Positions 34,827-44,234 of a DNA stretch of 64,000 nucleotides are shown here, in pieces. Both the position numbers and the translations under genes were made by a program. Below the pieces are notes generated by a model. It did no database searches and was not told where the DNA came from. It was given only the letters and a program-made list of their open reading frames with translations. Source of the DNA: Marivirga aurantiaca (GTDB taxonomy: Bacteria; Bacteroidota; Bacteroidia; Cytophagales; Cyclobacteriaceae); contig NZ_JAEQBW010000008.1 of assembly GCF_016679925.1 (NCBI RefSeq), positions 62,001 through 126,000 of the forward strand, given 5' to 3'. Every line of letters begins with the position of its first letter. The stretch's first letter is position 1.

Positions 34827-35714
34827 ATGATAGATTTACCGGTAGTAAGTCAGGAAGAAAAGAAAAAAGCTAAAAAACCCGATTGGTTACGGGTGAAATT
34901 GCCTATTGGTAAAGAATATGCAAAGGTAAGAAAGCTGGTAGATGAGCACAAATTACATACTATTTGCGAAAGCGGTAGTTGCCCTAATATGGGAGAATGC
35001 TGGGGAGCAGGAACAGCCACGTTCATGATCCTTGGAAATGTTTGTACCAGGAGTTGTTCTTTTTGTGCTGTAGCTACCGGGAGGCCGCCTGAATATGATG
35101 AGCAGGAGCCTAAAAGAGTGGCAGAGGCTATCTATAAAATGGGAGTGAAACATGCGGTTTTAACTTCTGTAAATAGAGATGAACTCAAGGATAGAGGTGC
35201 GGAAATCTGGTATCAAACAGTAGTTCAAACTAAACAATTATCTCCGGAAACCACCATAGAAACATTGATTCCTGATGTGAAAAGCAATTGGGATGCGCTT
35301 TACAGAATGATAGAGGCAGGGCAGGAAGTTGTTTCCCATAATGTGGAAACCGTGCCGAGTCTTTATAGAAGGGTAAGGCCGCAGGCGAAATATCAAAGAA
35401 GTCTTGATCAAATAAAACTGACCAAAGAATATGGTAAACGTACCAAGTCGGGGATAATGGTTGGCCTTGGGGAAACCAAAGAAGAAATGTTCAAATCAAT
35501 GGACGATTTGGTGGCTCATGGATTGGATATTTTAACCATTGGCCAATATTTACAGCCTACAAAAAGACACCATGAAGTAATTGAGTACGTTCATCCTGAT
35601 GTTTTTGACATGTACAGGGAAGAAGGTTTAAAAAGAGGGTTGAAATATGTAGAATCAGGCCCACTGGTTAGATCATCCTATCATGCTGAGAGACATGTGA
35701 ATGTCCCTATTTAA
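34827..35714 (+). CDS. lipA: Lipoyl synthase (LipA)
   Basis: This 295-residue radical-SAM enzyme inserts two sulfurs into octanoylated lipoyl domains. The radical-SAM triad is [13 protein letters not shown]. The auxiliary cluster cysteines are in [14 protein letters not shown] near the N-terminus, and the C-terminal SSYHAE serine motif is present. The fused E1 gene 3 kb upstream encodes a partner of lipoylated E2. A terminator follows. Confidence 0.96.
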   Translation: MIDLPVVSQEEKKKAKKPDWLRVKLPIGKEYAKVRKLVDEHKLHTICESGSCPNMGECWGAGTATFMILGNVCTRSCSFCAVATGRPPEYDEQEPKRVAEAIYKMGVKHAVLTSVNRDELKDRGAEIWYQTVVQTKQLSPETTIETLIPDVKSNWDALYRMIEAGQEVVSHNVETVPSLYRRVRPQAKYQRSLDQIKLTKEYGKRTKSGIMVGLGETKEEMFKSMDDLVAHGLDILTIGQYLQPTKRHHEVIEYVHPDVFDMYREEGLKRGLKYVESGPLVRSSYHAERHVNVPI

Positions 35715-35735
35715 TGGTTAGTATTTTTAAGGATT

Positions 35736-35784
35736 AATACCACATTCTTTTATAGAATTATAAAGGATGTGGTATTTGTTTTTG
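35736..35784 (+). terminator. Rho-independent terminator after lipA
   Basis: AATACCACAT with following bases (35736 onward) pairs with ATGTGGTATT ending at 35777 in a long A+T-rich stem with a few mismatches. TGTTTTTGG follows on the plus strand. It lies about 20 bases after the lipA stop. Confidence 0.75.
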
Positions 35785-35932
35785 GTTCTGATTGTATAAT
35801 AATCTGAATCTTCGTACCCATACTTGTGTTAGGGCTGCTGTTGATTATATTTTCATTTTGTGGAACCTTATATTCAACCTTTTTTTTAGAAATAACATTT
35901 TAATCTAAAATAGATTAGCATTTAAAATATTT

Positions 35933-37477
35933 ATGCAAGATAATTTAATCATCACGCTTGAGAACCTAAAACTTAAAAATTACCGTAGCTTAATTTCTTC
36001 GATGAAAAAGGCTTACGCAGGCTGGGACGATCTTTGGGAAGAAAAGCATATCAAATCTTTAATTGATAAATTTCCGGAAGGACAACTATGTGTTTTAGTG
36101 AATGGAAAAGTGGCAGGTTGTGCGCTTTCTATCATTGTGGATTATTCTGAATACGGGGATAACCATACCTACCAACAAATTACCGGTGAAGAAACTTTCA
36201 ACACTCATGATGATGAGGGAGATGTGTTATATGGTATAGATGTTTTTGTACATCCTGAATTTCGTGGGATGCGAGTAGGCAGAAGGCTTTATGATGCCAG
36301 GAAGGATTTGGTGGAACAACTAAACCTGAAGTCTATTATTGCAGGAGGAAGATTGCCTAGTTATTCAAAATATTCTGAAAAGTATACTCCTAAGCAGTAT
36401 ATCCAGAAAGTAATTGCCAAAGAAGTTTTTGATGAAACCTTGTCATTTCAGTTGTCAAACGATTTCCACGTAAAAAAGGTATTGAAGGGATATTTGCCTG
36501 GTGATAAACAATCATTGGAATTTGCGGCTTTAATTGAGTGGAATAATATATATTTTGAGCCATCCGATAAATATGTAAACCTGCCTAAAACAATTATTCG
36601 CTTAGGATTGGTGCAATGGCAAATGAGACCCACTCCTTCACTGAAGACCATGCAGGAGCAAATAGAGTTCTTTATTGATGTGTTAAGTGGTTATAAATGT
36701 GATTTTATTTTGTTTCCGGAATTGTTCAATGCGCCATTGATGGCTGAGTTTAATCACTTAGATGAAGCCAGTGCTATACGTGAATTGGCTAAGTATACTG
36801 AGCCTTTGAGGGAGATCTTTCAGGAATATGCTATTAACTACAATGTGAATATTATTACAGGTAGTATGCCTGTAATTAGTCGTGGTAAATTGTATAATAG
36901 AGGTTTTTTATGTCGTAGAGATGGTACTTTTGAAACCTACGAGAAAATCCATATGACACCGGCTGAAGTGAGTGCATGGGGAATGAGTGGAGGGAAAAAG
37001 ATTGAGGCTTTTGATACCGATTGTGGTAAAATTGGTGTGCTGATTTGCTATGATGTGGAATTTCCTGAAATGGGGCGCTTATTGGCTGACGATGGCGTAA
37101 AACTTCTTTTCGTACCTTTCTTAACCGATACCCAAAATGGCTATATGCGTGTTAGGCATTGTGCTCAGGCGAGGGCAATTGAAAACGAATGTTATGTGGC
37201 TATTGCCGGAAGTGTAGGCAACTTGCCAAAAGTAAACAACATGGATATACAGTTTGCACAATCCGGAGTGTTTACACCTTCTGATTTTGCTTTCCCAACC
37301 AACGGGGTGAAAGCAGAAGCTACACCAAACACTGAAATGACTTTAATAGCCGATGTAGATGTTAATTTGTTAAAAGAATTGCATACTTACGGGAGTGTGC
37401 GTAATTTGAATGATAGAAGAAAAGATTTATATTCGGTAAAAAGAAATAAACGAGCAGGTGCAGGTAGAAAAATTTAA
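35933..37477 (+). CDS. GNAT acetyltransferase fused to a carbon-nitrogen hydrolase
   Basis: This 514-residue protein joins two enzymes. Residues 1-190 are a GNAT acetyltransferase with the acetyl-CoA loop in IDVFVHPEFRGMRVGRRLYDA. Residues 220-514 are a nitrilase-superfamily amidase with the catalytic triad Glu263 (FPELFN), Lys338 (YEKIHMTP) and Cys372 (LICYDVEFPE). The same two-domain layout is widespread, but its substrate is not firmly known; deacylation or transfer on an amine-containing metabolite is a guess. The start codon is preceded by about 200 bases containing a terminator. Confidence 0.9.
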   Translation: MQDNLIITLENLKLKNYRSLISSMKKAYAGWDDLWEEKHIKSLIDKFPEGQLCVLVNGKVAGCALSIIVDYSEYGDNHTYQQITGEETFNTHDDEGDVLYGIDVFVHPEFRGMRVGRRLYDARKDLVEQLNLKSIIAGGRLPSYSKYSEKYTPKQYIQKVIAKEVFDETLSFQLSNDFHVKKVLKGYLPGDKQSLEFAALIEWNNIYFEPSDKYVNLPKTIIRLGLVQWQMRPTPSLKTMQEQIEFFIDVLSGYKCDFILFPELFNAPLMAEFNHLDEASAIRELAKYTEPLREIFQEYAINYNVNIITGSMPVISRGKLYNRGFLCRRDGTFETYEKIHMTPAEVSAWGMSGGKKIEAFDTDCGKIGVLICYDVEFPEMGRLLADDGVKLLFVPFLTDTQNGYMRVRHCAQARAIENECYVAIAGSVGNLPKVNNMDIQFAQSGVFTPSDFAFPTNGVKAEATPNTEMTLIADVDVNLLKELHTYGSVRNLNDRRKDLYSVKRNKRAGAGRKI

Positions 37478-37724
37478 AGACTTATCCTTATTTAAAAAGA
37501 TAAAGACCTTATATGAAGAGGGTGAATTTGTGACTTCAATTCGCTACTATAGGTATAAAGTCAATCTTTTTCTTTTATATGGCTACTATGTGGAGGCCTT
37601 TTATCATCCGAAAACAGATAGGATAGAGAAAATAATACCTTTCGAGAAGAATAATTCCCGCAACAAATTCTATACGGATCAAATCCGCTTGCCAGCCTGG
37701 GTTGCGAGCAATACTCCTGAATAA
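37458..37724 (+). CDS. Small conserved-looking protein of unknown function
   Basis: This 88-residue frame starts with GTG inside the last 20 bases of the GNAT-nitrilase gene and ends just before the threonine aldolase start. It has an EGEFVTSIRYYRYKVNLFLL helix/strand region and the pieces YVEAFYHPKTDRIEKI and DQIRLPAW. Small proteins of this type with many Tyr and basic residues occur in Bacteroidota genomes. The overlapping start and tight spacing on both sides favour a real gene. No function is assigned. Confidence 0.7.
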   Translation: MQVEKFKDLSLFKKIKTLYEEGEFVTSIRYYRYKVNLFLLYGYYVEAFYHPKTDRIEKIIPFEKNNSRNKFYTDQIRLPAWVASNTPE

Positions 37725-37728
37725 TTGT

Positions 37729-38751
37729 ATGATAGATTTACGCAGCGACACGATTACCCAACCAACCACTGACATGAAATCTGCCATGATGCATGCCAGA
37801 GTAGGCGATGATGTGTTTGGAGAAGATCCAACTATCAATGCCCTTGAGGAAAAGTCAGCTGCATATTTCGGAATGGAGGCTGGTATATTCTGCCCTTCCG
37901 GCACAATGACCAACCAAATTGCTATCAGAATCCATACAGAGCCCCAGACAGAAGTGATCTGCGATAAGAGATCGCATATTTATTTATATGAGGGAGGAGG
38001 AGTAGCCTATAATTCCATGGCTTCTGTACGATTGTTGGATGGAGACAGGGGCAGGATTACCGCAGAAATGGTGGCTGACAATATCAATAACCCGGATGAT
38101 ATACATGCGCCAGTGACTAAATTGGTTTCACTGGAGAATACAATGAATAAAGGTGGAGGGTGTTATTATGATTTTCGGGAAATAGAAAAAATGAGCAGCT
38201 TATGTCGTGAAAATGGATTGAAATTCCATTTGGATGGCGCCAGGTTATTCAATGCACTGGTAGCTTCCGGTGATGATCCAAAAAAATATGGTCAGCACTT
38301 CAATACGATCTCTATTTGCTTATCAAAAGGTTTAGGCTGTCCTGTAGGTTCTGTTTTGCTGGGTAGCAAAGAAGAAATAAAGAAAGCCAGAAGAATCAGG
38401 AAAGTTTTAGGGGGCGGTATGCGCCAGGCAGGATTTTTGGCAGCGGCCGGAATTTATGCTTTGGATCATCATATAGAAAGACTGGCAAAAGACCACCTGA
38501 GAGCAAAAGTACTTGGAAAAGTACTTATTGAACAACCCTATGTTGAAAGTGTGTTAGCAGTAGATACCAATATTGTTATTTTCACTTTAGCTAATAAAGT
38601 ATTGGCTGTAGAATTTGTTGCCCGCTTGAAGGATATCGGCATATTGGCTGTCACCTTCGGTAAGCATGATGTTCGTTTTGTAACGCACCTCGATTTTACA
38701 GATGATCAACTGGAGCAAGTGATTAAATTATTATCAAACCTATCTTTATAA
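37729..38751 (+). CDS. ltaA: Low-specificity threonine aldolase
   Basis: I start the gene at the ATG at 37729, which gives the typical MIDLRSDTITQPT N-terminus; a frame nine codons longer is less likely. The 340-residue fold-type I PLP enzyme has ARVGDDVFGEDP and the PLP lysine in ISICLSKGLGCPVGSVLLGS. It cleaves threonine or allo-threonine to glycine and acetaldehyde. It may share a transcript with the two genes upstream. The gene symbol is by family; L-allo specificity was not tested. Confidence 0.9.
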   Translation: MIDLRSDTITQPTTDMKSAMMHARVGDDVFGEDPTINALEEKSAAYFGMEAGIFCPSGTMTNQIAIRIHTEPQTEVICDKRSHIYLYEGGGVAYNSMASVRLLDGDRGRITAEMVADNINNPDDIHAPVTKLVSLENTMNKGGGCYYDFREIEKMSSLCRENGLKFHLDGARLFNALVASGDDPKKYGQHFNTISICLSKGLGCPVGSVLLGSKEEIKKARRIRKVLGGGMRQAGFLAAAGIYALDHHIERLAKDHLRAKVLGKVLIEQPYVESVLAVDTNIVIFTLANKVLAVEFVARLKDIGILAVTFGKHDVRFVTHLDFTDDQLEQVIKLLSNLSL

Positions 38752-39285
38752 TTTCTTCAATTAAACCGGCTAGTATGAGGCTGTTTTGTCAATACAGTAT
38801 AGCTTTTTATCGAATATTGGTCCTTCATAAATTACAGGTGTAAAGATTGTCATAACCTATTACAGCAAGTTACAGCAAGCTCGATTTTTCCACTAATAAT
38901 CTTTCCTCCATATGGACATACTTTTGCGAATCTTAAAGGGGTATAAAGTTCCACACTAAAATTAGCTACCAGGCTTCTGACGGTTAAAAACCGTCTGACG
39001 CTTTTCTGTATCATCTGGCGTCAGAAGGCTATAAGCCGTCAGACGCCTATTTAAGGATTAGCTGCACCTCTGGATTCTTGTATTATTTCCACCCACATTA
39101 TAGCTGGTAATTTTATATGTTTTAATTAAAATCAAATAAATGGATTAAAAAAATAATCATTTTTTAATTAAAATACATTATTTTTATACATATAGGGTAG
39201 AATTTAATCCTATAAATAATAAAATATCATATAATTTAATAAATTAGGGTTTGATAATGACTATAGTTTAATTAAAATTTATTTT
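38752..39285. other. Long spacer upstream of amt with a four-octamer dyad
   Basis: This 534-base spacer separates the threonine aldolase and amt genes. It contains the TCTGACGS array at 38976-39043; otherwise the last 190 bases are extremely A+T-rich, and I saw no open frame or exact TAnnTTTG box. It probably contains the amt promoter and control sites. Confidence 0.55.
38976..39043. repeat. Symmetric array of four TCTGACG(G/C) octamers
   Basis: Two copies lie on the plus strand (TCTGACGG 38976-38983, TCTGACGC 38994-39001) and two on the minus strand (GCGTCAGA 39018-39025, CCGTCAGA 39036-39043). The starts within each pair are exactly 18 bases apart, and the whole is symmetric about 39009-39010. 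Small local hairpins lie inside each half: ACGGTT-AAA-AACCGT and GGCT-ATA-AGCC. It could be a composite operator for a dimeric regulator of amt or a palindromic intergenic repeat. Confidence 0.75.
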
Positions 39286-40578
39286 ATGGAAGTTGTTTAC
39301 CTGATTATGAAACCGGTTTTATTGATGATTACCGAACTTGTCTCGCCCAGTGCCTCATTAAGTGATGAAGCCTTGAATATATTGACTGTCAACAATCTGT
39401 GGATGATGTTATGCATTGCATTGGTTTTTGTTATGCATTTGGGATTTGCTTGTTTGGAATCAGGCTTTACCCAGTCAAAAAACACAGTGAATATTTTGTT
39501 TAAAAATACTCTTACGCCTGCTATAGGCTTGGTTTCATATACTATCATTGGGTTTAATCTGATGTATCCGGAGTTTGCCAATGGGCCGGGGTGGTTCGAT
39601 TTCTCAGGCTTTTTCCTGAAAGATACGCTTGGCCTGGATTATAATATAGGCTACACTTATTGGACTGATTTTCTTTTTCAGGGAATGTTTGCGGCAACTG
39701 CTGCTACTATTGTGTCCGGTGCTGTTGCTGAAAGGATTAAAATTTCTGCTTATTTCATTTTTACAATTGTATTTGTGGGTTTTGTTTATCCTACCATAGG
39801 CAGCTGGCAATGGGGAGAGGGGGCGTTACATGCCATGGGTTTTTATGATTTTGCAGGTTCAACCCTGGTACATTCTGTAGGTGGATGGGGAGCATTGGCA
39901 GGAGTAATTATGCTCGGTCCAAGGTTAGGGAAATTTATTAATGGAAAAGTAGTGGAAAAACCAGGATCCAGTGTGCCATTGGCTACTATAGGTGTATTCT
40001 TGTTGTGGTTTGGTTGGTTCGGTTTTAATGGAGGGTCTGTTTTGTCAGCTGAGCCGGGAACTACTTCTTTGGTGTTGGTCAATACTTCATTGGCAGCGGC
40101 AGCAGGGGCTCTTGGAGGATTTGTAATGGGATATATAGTATTTAAACGATTGGATTTGGGAATGGTACTTAACGGCATATTAGCAGGTTTGGTTGGCATA
40201 ACTGCCGGAGCAGACTTAATGTTGCCGGGCTCTTCATTACTGATAGGTTTTATTGCAGGTTTATTGGTGGTTTTATCAGCTGTCACTTTGGATAAGTTAA
40301 AGTTAGATGATGCGGTAGGGGCAATTTCTGTCCATCTTACTTGTGGGGTATTTGGCACGCTGGCTGTAGGTATGTTTGGCGCCAAGGCAGGGTGGGATCA
40401 ACTGCTCAATCAGATTATTGGTATTGGTATTTGCGGAGCGGCTGCTTTTGGAGGAGCTATAGCAATATTTTTTCTTTTGAAGAAAACAATAGGTATGCGA
40501 GTATCAGCCGAGCATGAAGAGCAGGGTTTGGATAGTCATGAACATGGAATCAGAGGCTATACTATTACTTATGAATAA
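39286..40578 (+). CDS. amt: Ammonium transporter (Amt)
   Basis: This 430-residue polytopic protein imports ammonium through a trimeric channel. Signature regions are ACLESGFTQSKNTVNILFKN, VYPTIGSWQWGEGALHAMG and the twin-histidine pore: one in DFAGSTLVHSVGGWGALAG and the other in ISVHLTCGVFGTLAVGMFG. About 11 membrane helices are visible, and the C-terminal tail (RVSAEHEEQGLDSHEHGIRG) is typical. No glnK gene follows. The first few residues contain two other possible starts (Met8 and Met12). Confidence 0.95.
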   Translation: MEVVYLIMKPVLLMITELVSPSASLSDEALNILTVNNLWMMLCIALVFVMHLGFACLESGFTQSKNTVNILFKNTLTPAIGLVSYTIIGFNLMYPEFANGPGWFDFSGFFLKDTLGLDYNIGYTYWTDFLFQGMFAATAATIVSGAVAERIKISAYFIFTIVFVGFVYPTIGSWQWGEGALHAMGFYDFAGSTLVHSVGGWGALAGVIMLGPRLGKFINGKVVEKPGSSVPLATIGVFLLWFGWFGFNGGSVLSAEPGTTSLVLVNTSLAAAAGALGGFVMGYIVFKRLDLGMVLNGILAGLVGITAGADLMLPGSSLLIGFIAGLLVVLSAVTLDKLKLDDAVGAISVHLTCGVFGTLAVGMFGAKAGWDQLLNQIIGIGICGAAAFGGAIAIFFLLKKTIGMRVSAEHEEQGLDSHEHGIRGYTITYE

Positions 40579-40881
40579 TAGAATAATTGTTGTTTCAGTT
40601 GAAATGAGTTGATTGGATTCTGTAACGAAAATTACAGGCCAGTCAACCTTTCTTTTAAAAAAGTCTCAGGTTTAAATGCACCATAGTAATAGTAGTTGAG
40701 CAAGTTGAAGGCTCTATGATTAAATGGTGATTTTTTAATCCTTTGTATTGCCATTCCGTTTATCTACAAGTGATATATCAAATGGGGCTGCTGAAGATCG
40801 AAACCAGATGCTTTGCCCCTTTAATCTCTGTTTAATTTATCCTTAACTTTGGATTGTTAGTAATCAAAATGAAGTTATAAT
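40579..40881. other. Spacer upstream of the flippase gene
   Basis: This 303-base spacer holds a weak palindrome (CTGTAA/TTACAG near 40620-40637) and the candidate -7 box at 40844-40851. I see no gene. Confidence 0.45.
40844..40851 (+). promoter_or_regulatory. Candidate -7 box for the flippase gene
   Basis: TAACTTTG matches TAnnTTTG, 30 bases before the TTG start. No matching TTG at 19 bases upstream was seen. Confidence 0.35.
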
Positions 40882-42318
40882 TTGTCTACTCTTAAGAATC
40901 GCTCTGCCAAGGCATTTGCATGGAATATAGCAGGAACAATCCTTAGGCAGGGGAGTGGTTTTATTATCTCCATATTTTTGGCCCGTCTGTTGGAGCCCGC
41001 TGAATTTGGATTGGTGGGCATGGCTATGGTTTTTATTTCAGTTAGCCAGGTGTTTATAGATGTAGGTTTTGCTTCTGCTCTTATACAGAACAAGGACAAT
41101 ACCAATCTCACCTACAGCTCCATTTTCTATTTAAACTTTGCTGCGGGATTGGTTCTCACAGCAATTTTCTATCTAAGTGCTCCTTTCATTGGAGATTTTT
41201 ATGGTGATGCGGAGATTACTTCCCTCGTGAGATGGCTTTCCCTGATATTTGTTTTTAACTCCTTAAATCTGGTACAAACATCTATTCTTAAAAGAAAGCT
41301 CAACTTTAAAGTGTTGACACTGAGGAATGTGATAGCAAGTACTGTGGGTGGTGTTTTAGGGGTGATTTGTGCTTTTCTGGATTTCGGAGTTTATAGTTTG
41401 GTAGTGCAGCAGATAGTGACAGCCATCCTGGGCACTATTTTACTTTGGACTACTTCAGGATGGAAGCCGGATTTAAAGTTTTCCTGGTATGAGGTGAAAC
41501 GGCTTTCCGGATTTAGTGCTTTTGTGTTTTTTGATCAATTCACTTCTACCATTTTCCGAAAACTGGATATTCTATTAATTGGTAAAGTTTTCTCCGCTGC
41601 TACTTTAGGGTTTTATACCCGGGCAGTATCTCTTAAGGACCAGGTAATACTGTATACTACCACCAGCCTGGTGAGTGTATTCTATCCTGTTTTATCCGGC
41701 TTGCAGGACAATCATCAAGAATATAGCAGGGTTTATTTTAAAGTAATATCAGTAGTAGCTTTTGCCAGTTACGCACTCACAGGCTTGTTATATATAATGG
41801 GCGGTGATATTATTATCATACTTTTTGGAGATAAGTGGGAGCCATCTATCCCTATATTTCAGATATTGATCCTGGCTGTTTGTACAGCCCCGATTAACGG
41901 AATGATGGTGAATGCTTTTATGAGCAAAGGCAGGTCAAAGGAGAATTTCTATTTAGGGCTCATTCGGAAGTTGATCAAAGTCATTCCTTTGCTAGTTGCT
42001 TATTATTACGGTATATTTGAATTTACAGTGGCGGTAGTCATTGCGGAATATTTCCTCACTGCCATGAATATGTATTTCACGAAGAAGATATTAAAAATCC
42101 CTCTTTCAATTCATTTCAGAAAAATATTTGAAAGTATTATTCCATTAGCTATAGCAATTTTTTGTTTCCATTTTGTTGATCTGCCTCATATACTTTCAAG
42201 GGTGATGTTGGCATTTGGTTTTCTTGCTGTATACCTATTATATAACTATCTCATACAAACAGAAGGATTATTATTTGTTTGGGAGAATTTCAGGAAGTAT
42301 CTAAAAAATAGAAAATAA
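40882..42318 (+). CDS. Lipopolysaccharide/polysaccharide flippase (Wzx/WzxC-like)
   Basis: This 478-residue, roughly 12- to 14-helix MATE-like (MVF superfamily) exporter has the N-terminal pattern AFAWNIAGTILRQGSGFIIS and LARLLEPAEFGLVGMAMVF. The WzxC-type members move undecaprenyl-linked oligosaccharides across the inner membrane. It begins with TTG; no upstream ATG is in frame, and the first internal Met (M47) is inside the protein core. It is 3 kb from the sugar transferase and glycosyltransferase genes, which may make its substrate. Confidence 0.88.
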   Translation: MSTLKNRSAKAFAWNIAGTILRQGSGFIISIFLARLLEPAEFGLVGMAMVFISVSQVFIDVGFASALIQNKDNTNLTYSSIFYLNFAAGLVLTAIFYLSAPFIGDFYGDAEITSLVRWLSLIFVFNSLNLVQTSILKRKLNFKVLTLRNVIASTVGGVLGVICAFLDFGVYSLVVQQIVTAILGTILLWTTSGWKPDLKFSWYEVKRLSGFSAFVFFDQFTSTIFRKLDILLIGKVFSAATLGFYTRAVSLKDQVILYTTTSLVSVFYPVLSGLQDNHQEYSRVYFKVISVVAFASYALTGLLYIMGGDIIIILFGDKWEPSIPIFQILILAVCTAPINGMMVNAFMSKGRSKENFYLGLIRKLIKVIPLLVAYYYGIFEFTVAVVIAEYFLTAMNMYFTKKILKIPLSIHFRKIFESIIPLAIAIFCFHFVDLPHILSRVMLAFGFLAVYLLYNYLIQTEGLLFVWENFRKYLKNRK

Positions 42319-42386
42319 GATAGCTGTTATTATTTATTATCTGAGGCAATCTCTTTGTGTATAAGAATTAGCTACTTATAAAATAG

Positions 42387-42911
42387 TTATAGCTGTTTAC
42401 CCAATAACTCCACGCATAAATTATTAGGGCCTGAATAAAACTCCACAAATACAGTGTCAGCAGAAACCTCCTGCTCACTGGCAAAGTGTTTTAGTTCATC
42501 CAGCATGTCTTCAGGAGTGGGCATTACCAAAATATTGGCTTCTATGCATCCTTTCACACTTTTTGGGGCGGTGAAGTTTTTGTATTCCCAATAATCAGGA
42601 GTGGAACCTTTTATTTGGCCTGTTACATTGGCCCCTATAAAATTACTCACTTGCCCGGATTCTGTGTTGGCCTCACCAAAATAAGCAATAGCTATTGAAG
42701 TAGCATTTGCTTCTGTTTCCACTAAACCTCTTGCCTGCATAAAAAGCTTTTGTAATGAGTCTGATCCAATTTCTCCCTCATAGTGGGTTCCTAAAATCCT
42801 GATACTAGTATTTTCAACAAGCGCTTTTTCTACTGGTTTAAATCCTCCTAAAATATAATATATGAGGATTGCTAAAATAATGATAGAGGCAACTATAATG
42901 TATTTTTTCAT
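42387..42911 (-). CDS. Membrane-anchored protein of unknown function (possible GyrI-like domain)
   Basis: I start it at the ATG at 42909-42911, giving 174 residues with an N-terminal anchor (IIVASIIILAILIYYILGG). The longer frame adds 22 residues ahead of it. The extracytoplasmic part (about 145 residues) contains ILGTHYEGEIGSDSLQKLF and IGANVTGQIKGSTPDYWEY, which suggests a GyrI-like effector-binding fold, but this is uncertain. It lies convergent to the flippase and divergent from a small gene. Its function is unknown. Confidence 0.72.
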   Translation of the reverse strand: MKKYIIVASIIILAILIYYILGGFKPVEKALVENTSIRILGTHYEGEIGSDSLQKLFMQARGLVETEANATSIAIAYFGEANTESGQVSNFIGANVTGQIKGSTPDYWEYKNFTAPKSVKGCIEANILVMPTPEDMLDELKHFASEQEVSADTVFVEFYSGPNNLCVELLGKQL

Positions 42912-43107
42912 ATTAAGATAAGATGGATTGTCTTTGAATAAATCGGTAGGCTTCGAAATGCTATTTATTTTTAACACTTTGCCTTACCATTGAAAAACCA
43001 CCAGGTCATTTCTTTGAGGGTTAAAATTAACACTTGGCTTTGAATTTCCCTCCATATATTTCTAACACTTTCAGGAAGTATGCGTTATTTAGTCAAAAAA
43101 ATCCAAT

Positions 43108-43314
43108 ATGTCCATTTCAATTGAAACAGTAAGGGTAGGAAAGAAATACTATCTTAAAAATCATAGAGAGTACCATGAGTTTGTGGTGCTTAAAGCTATT
43201 GGACAGAATGATTTTGTTTGTAAAGATTTAAATTCCCTGGAAAGGTTCAGTTTAAATGAACTTACAGCTTATGGAAAAGGAAGTGATTATGAGTTTTTTG
43301 AATTGGAGAGCTAA
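43108..43314 (+). CDS. Small conserved protein of unknown function (68 residues)
   Basis: MSISIETVRVGKKYYLKNHR and VLKAIGQNDFVCKDLNSLE make up a compact all-beta-looking domain ending in GSDYEFFELES. Small proteins with this GKKYYL pattern are common in Cytophagales and look like SH3-like or KOW-like modules. I do not recognise a function. It is isolated: spacers of about 200 bases upstream and 500 bases downstream. Confidence 0.7.
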   Translation: MSISIETVRVGKKYYLKNHREYHEFVVLKAIGQNDFVCKDLNSLERFSLNELTAYGKGSDYEFFELES

Positions 43315-43849
43315 CTTTCCTGCGAGTGGTTGAGAAAGTAATTTTGTACTTTTCTACTTTACACCATTAAATCCAAAAAATTATAATTCTCAGTTTAAAC
43401 CCAGTTATTGTTTATTAATAGCATATTCGTAGAGTTCAGATAGATTACGCTTAGCTTTACAGGGTTTTCTATCGTTTTTATTCATAAAAAATCTCATTTT
43501 TTTAATTTTTCTTACACCTTGTTCCGTGCAAGGTTTTGGTACTTTTCTGGTGCCATTGTTTTAATCCATTTTTTTTCATCCTATGTAATATTCTTTACGT
43601 AAAAGTAAGAGTAGTAATGAGACAGACATAAGGAATGTCATAAAAAATGATTTAAAAAGCTTTTAGGGCAGTTTTGGAATTATAATGATAAAATGTTGAT
43701 AATGAAATATCCATTTTTAGAAACATAAAAATATTTATATTAAATACATTAATAATTACAAAATAGATACAAGTAATATTACTACTTTTGTTACAGTCAA
43801 AAAGTTTCATGAATTAAAATATGCGTAAAAATTGAATAAATTACATCAA
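43315..43849. other. A+T-rich spacer before the response-regulator gene
   Basis: This 535-base spacer has no credible open frame. It contains a short hairpin, ACCTTG (43516-43521) with CAAGGT (43529-43534), followed by TTTT, and a candidate promoter box at 43783-43790. Nothing else was seen. Confidence 0.5.
43783..43790 (+). promoter_or_regulatory. Candidate -7 box for the response-regulator/glycan genes
   Basis: TACTTTTG fits TAnnTTTG, about 60 bases before the response-regulator ATG. No good -33 element was found. If real, it would drive the response regulator and the coupled sugar transferase. Confidence 0.4.
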
Positions 43850-44230
43850 ATGAAGCATACAGTTTTAATCCTGGAAGATGATGAGCCCATGAGGTTTCTA
43901 TTAGACCATCTATTAAAGGATAAATACAATTTAGTATTTAAGAACGATGGCTTGGCGGGGATGAAATATTTGGCTGAAGGTAACATTCCATCCATTATTT
44001 TGTCCGATTTTGTTTTGCCAAAAATGAATGGATTCGATTTTCTAAATAGCTTGTCCCAAAGTGGCATGTTTTCAGATATTCCGTTCATCATGGTGTCTAG
44101 TAGATCAGATGACACATTCAAAAAGAGATGTATGGATGCGGGTGCTAAAGCCTTCTTGAAAAAACCTTTTGATCCATCTCAGTTACAGAAGTTATTAAAT
44201 ACAGTCATAAAAAGTACAGTTGAAAATTAA
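43850..44230 (+). CDS. Single-domain response regulator
   Basis: This 126-residue receiver domain has no output domain. The ATG at 43850 gives MKHTVLILEDDEP; a TTG six codons earlier is possible. The acidic pair is Asp10-Asp11, the phosphoacceptor Asp53 in LSDFVLPKMNG, the conserved Ser in MVSSRSDD and Lys105 in LKKPFDP. All activity residues are present. The next gene starts 4 bases after the stop and encodes a sugar transferase with its own degenerate receiver. Regulation of polysaccharide initiation through receiver-receiver contact is plausible but inferred. Confidence 0.9.
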   Translation: MKHTVLILEDDEPMRFLLDHLLKDKYNLVFKNDGLAGMKYLAEGNIPSIILSDFVLPKMNGFDFLNSLSQSGMFSDIPFIMVSSRSDDTFKKRCMDAGAKAFLKKPFDPSQLQKLLNTVIKSTVEN

Positions 44231-44234
44231 AACA

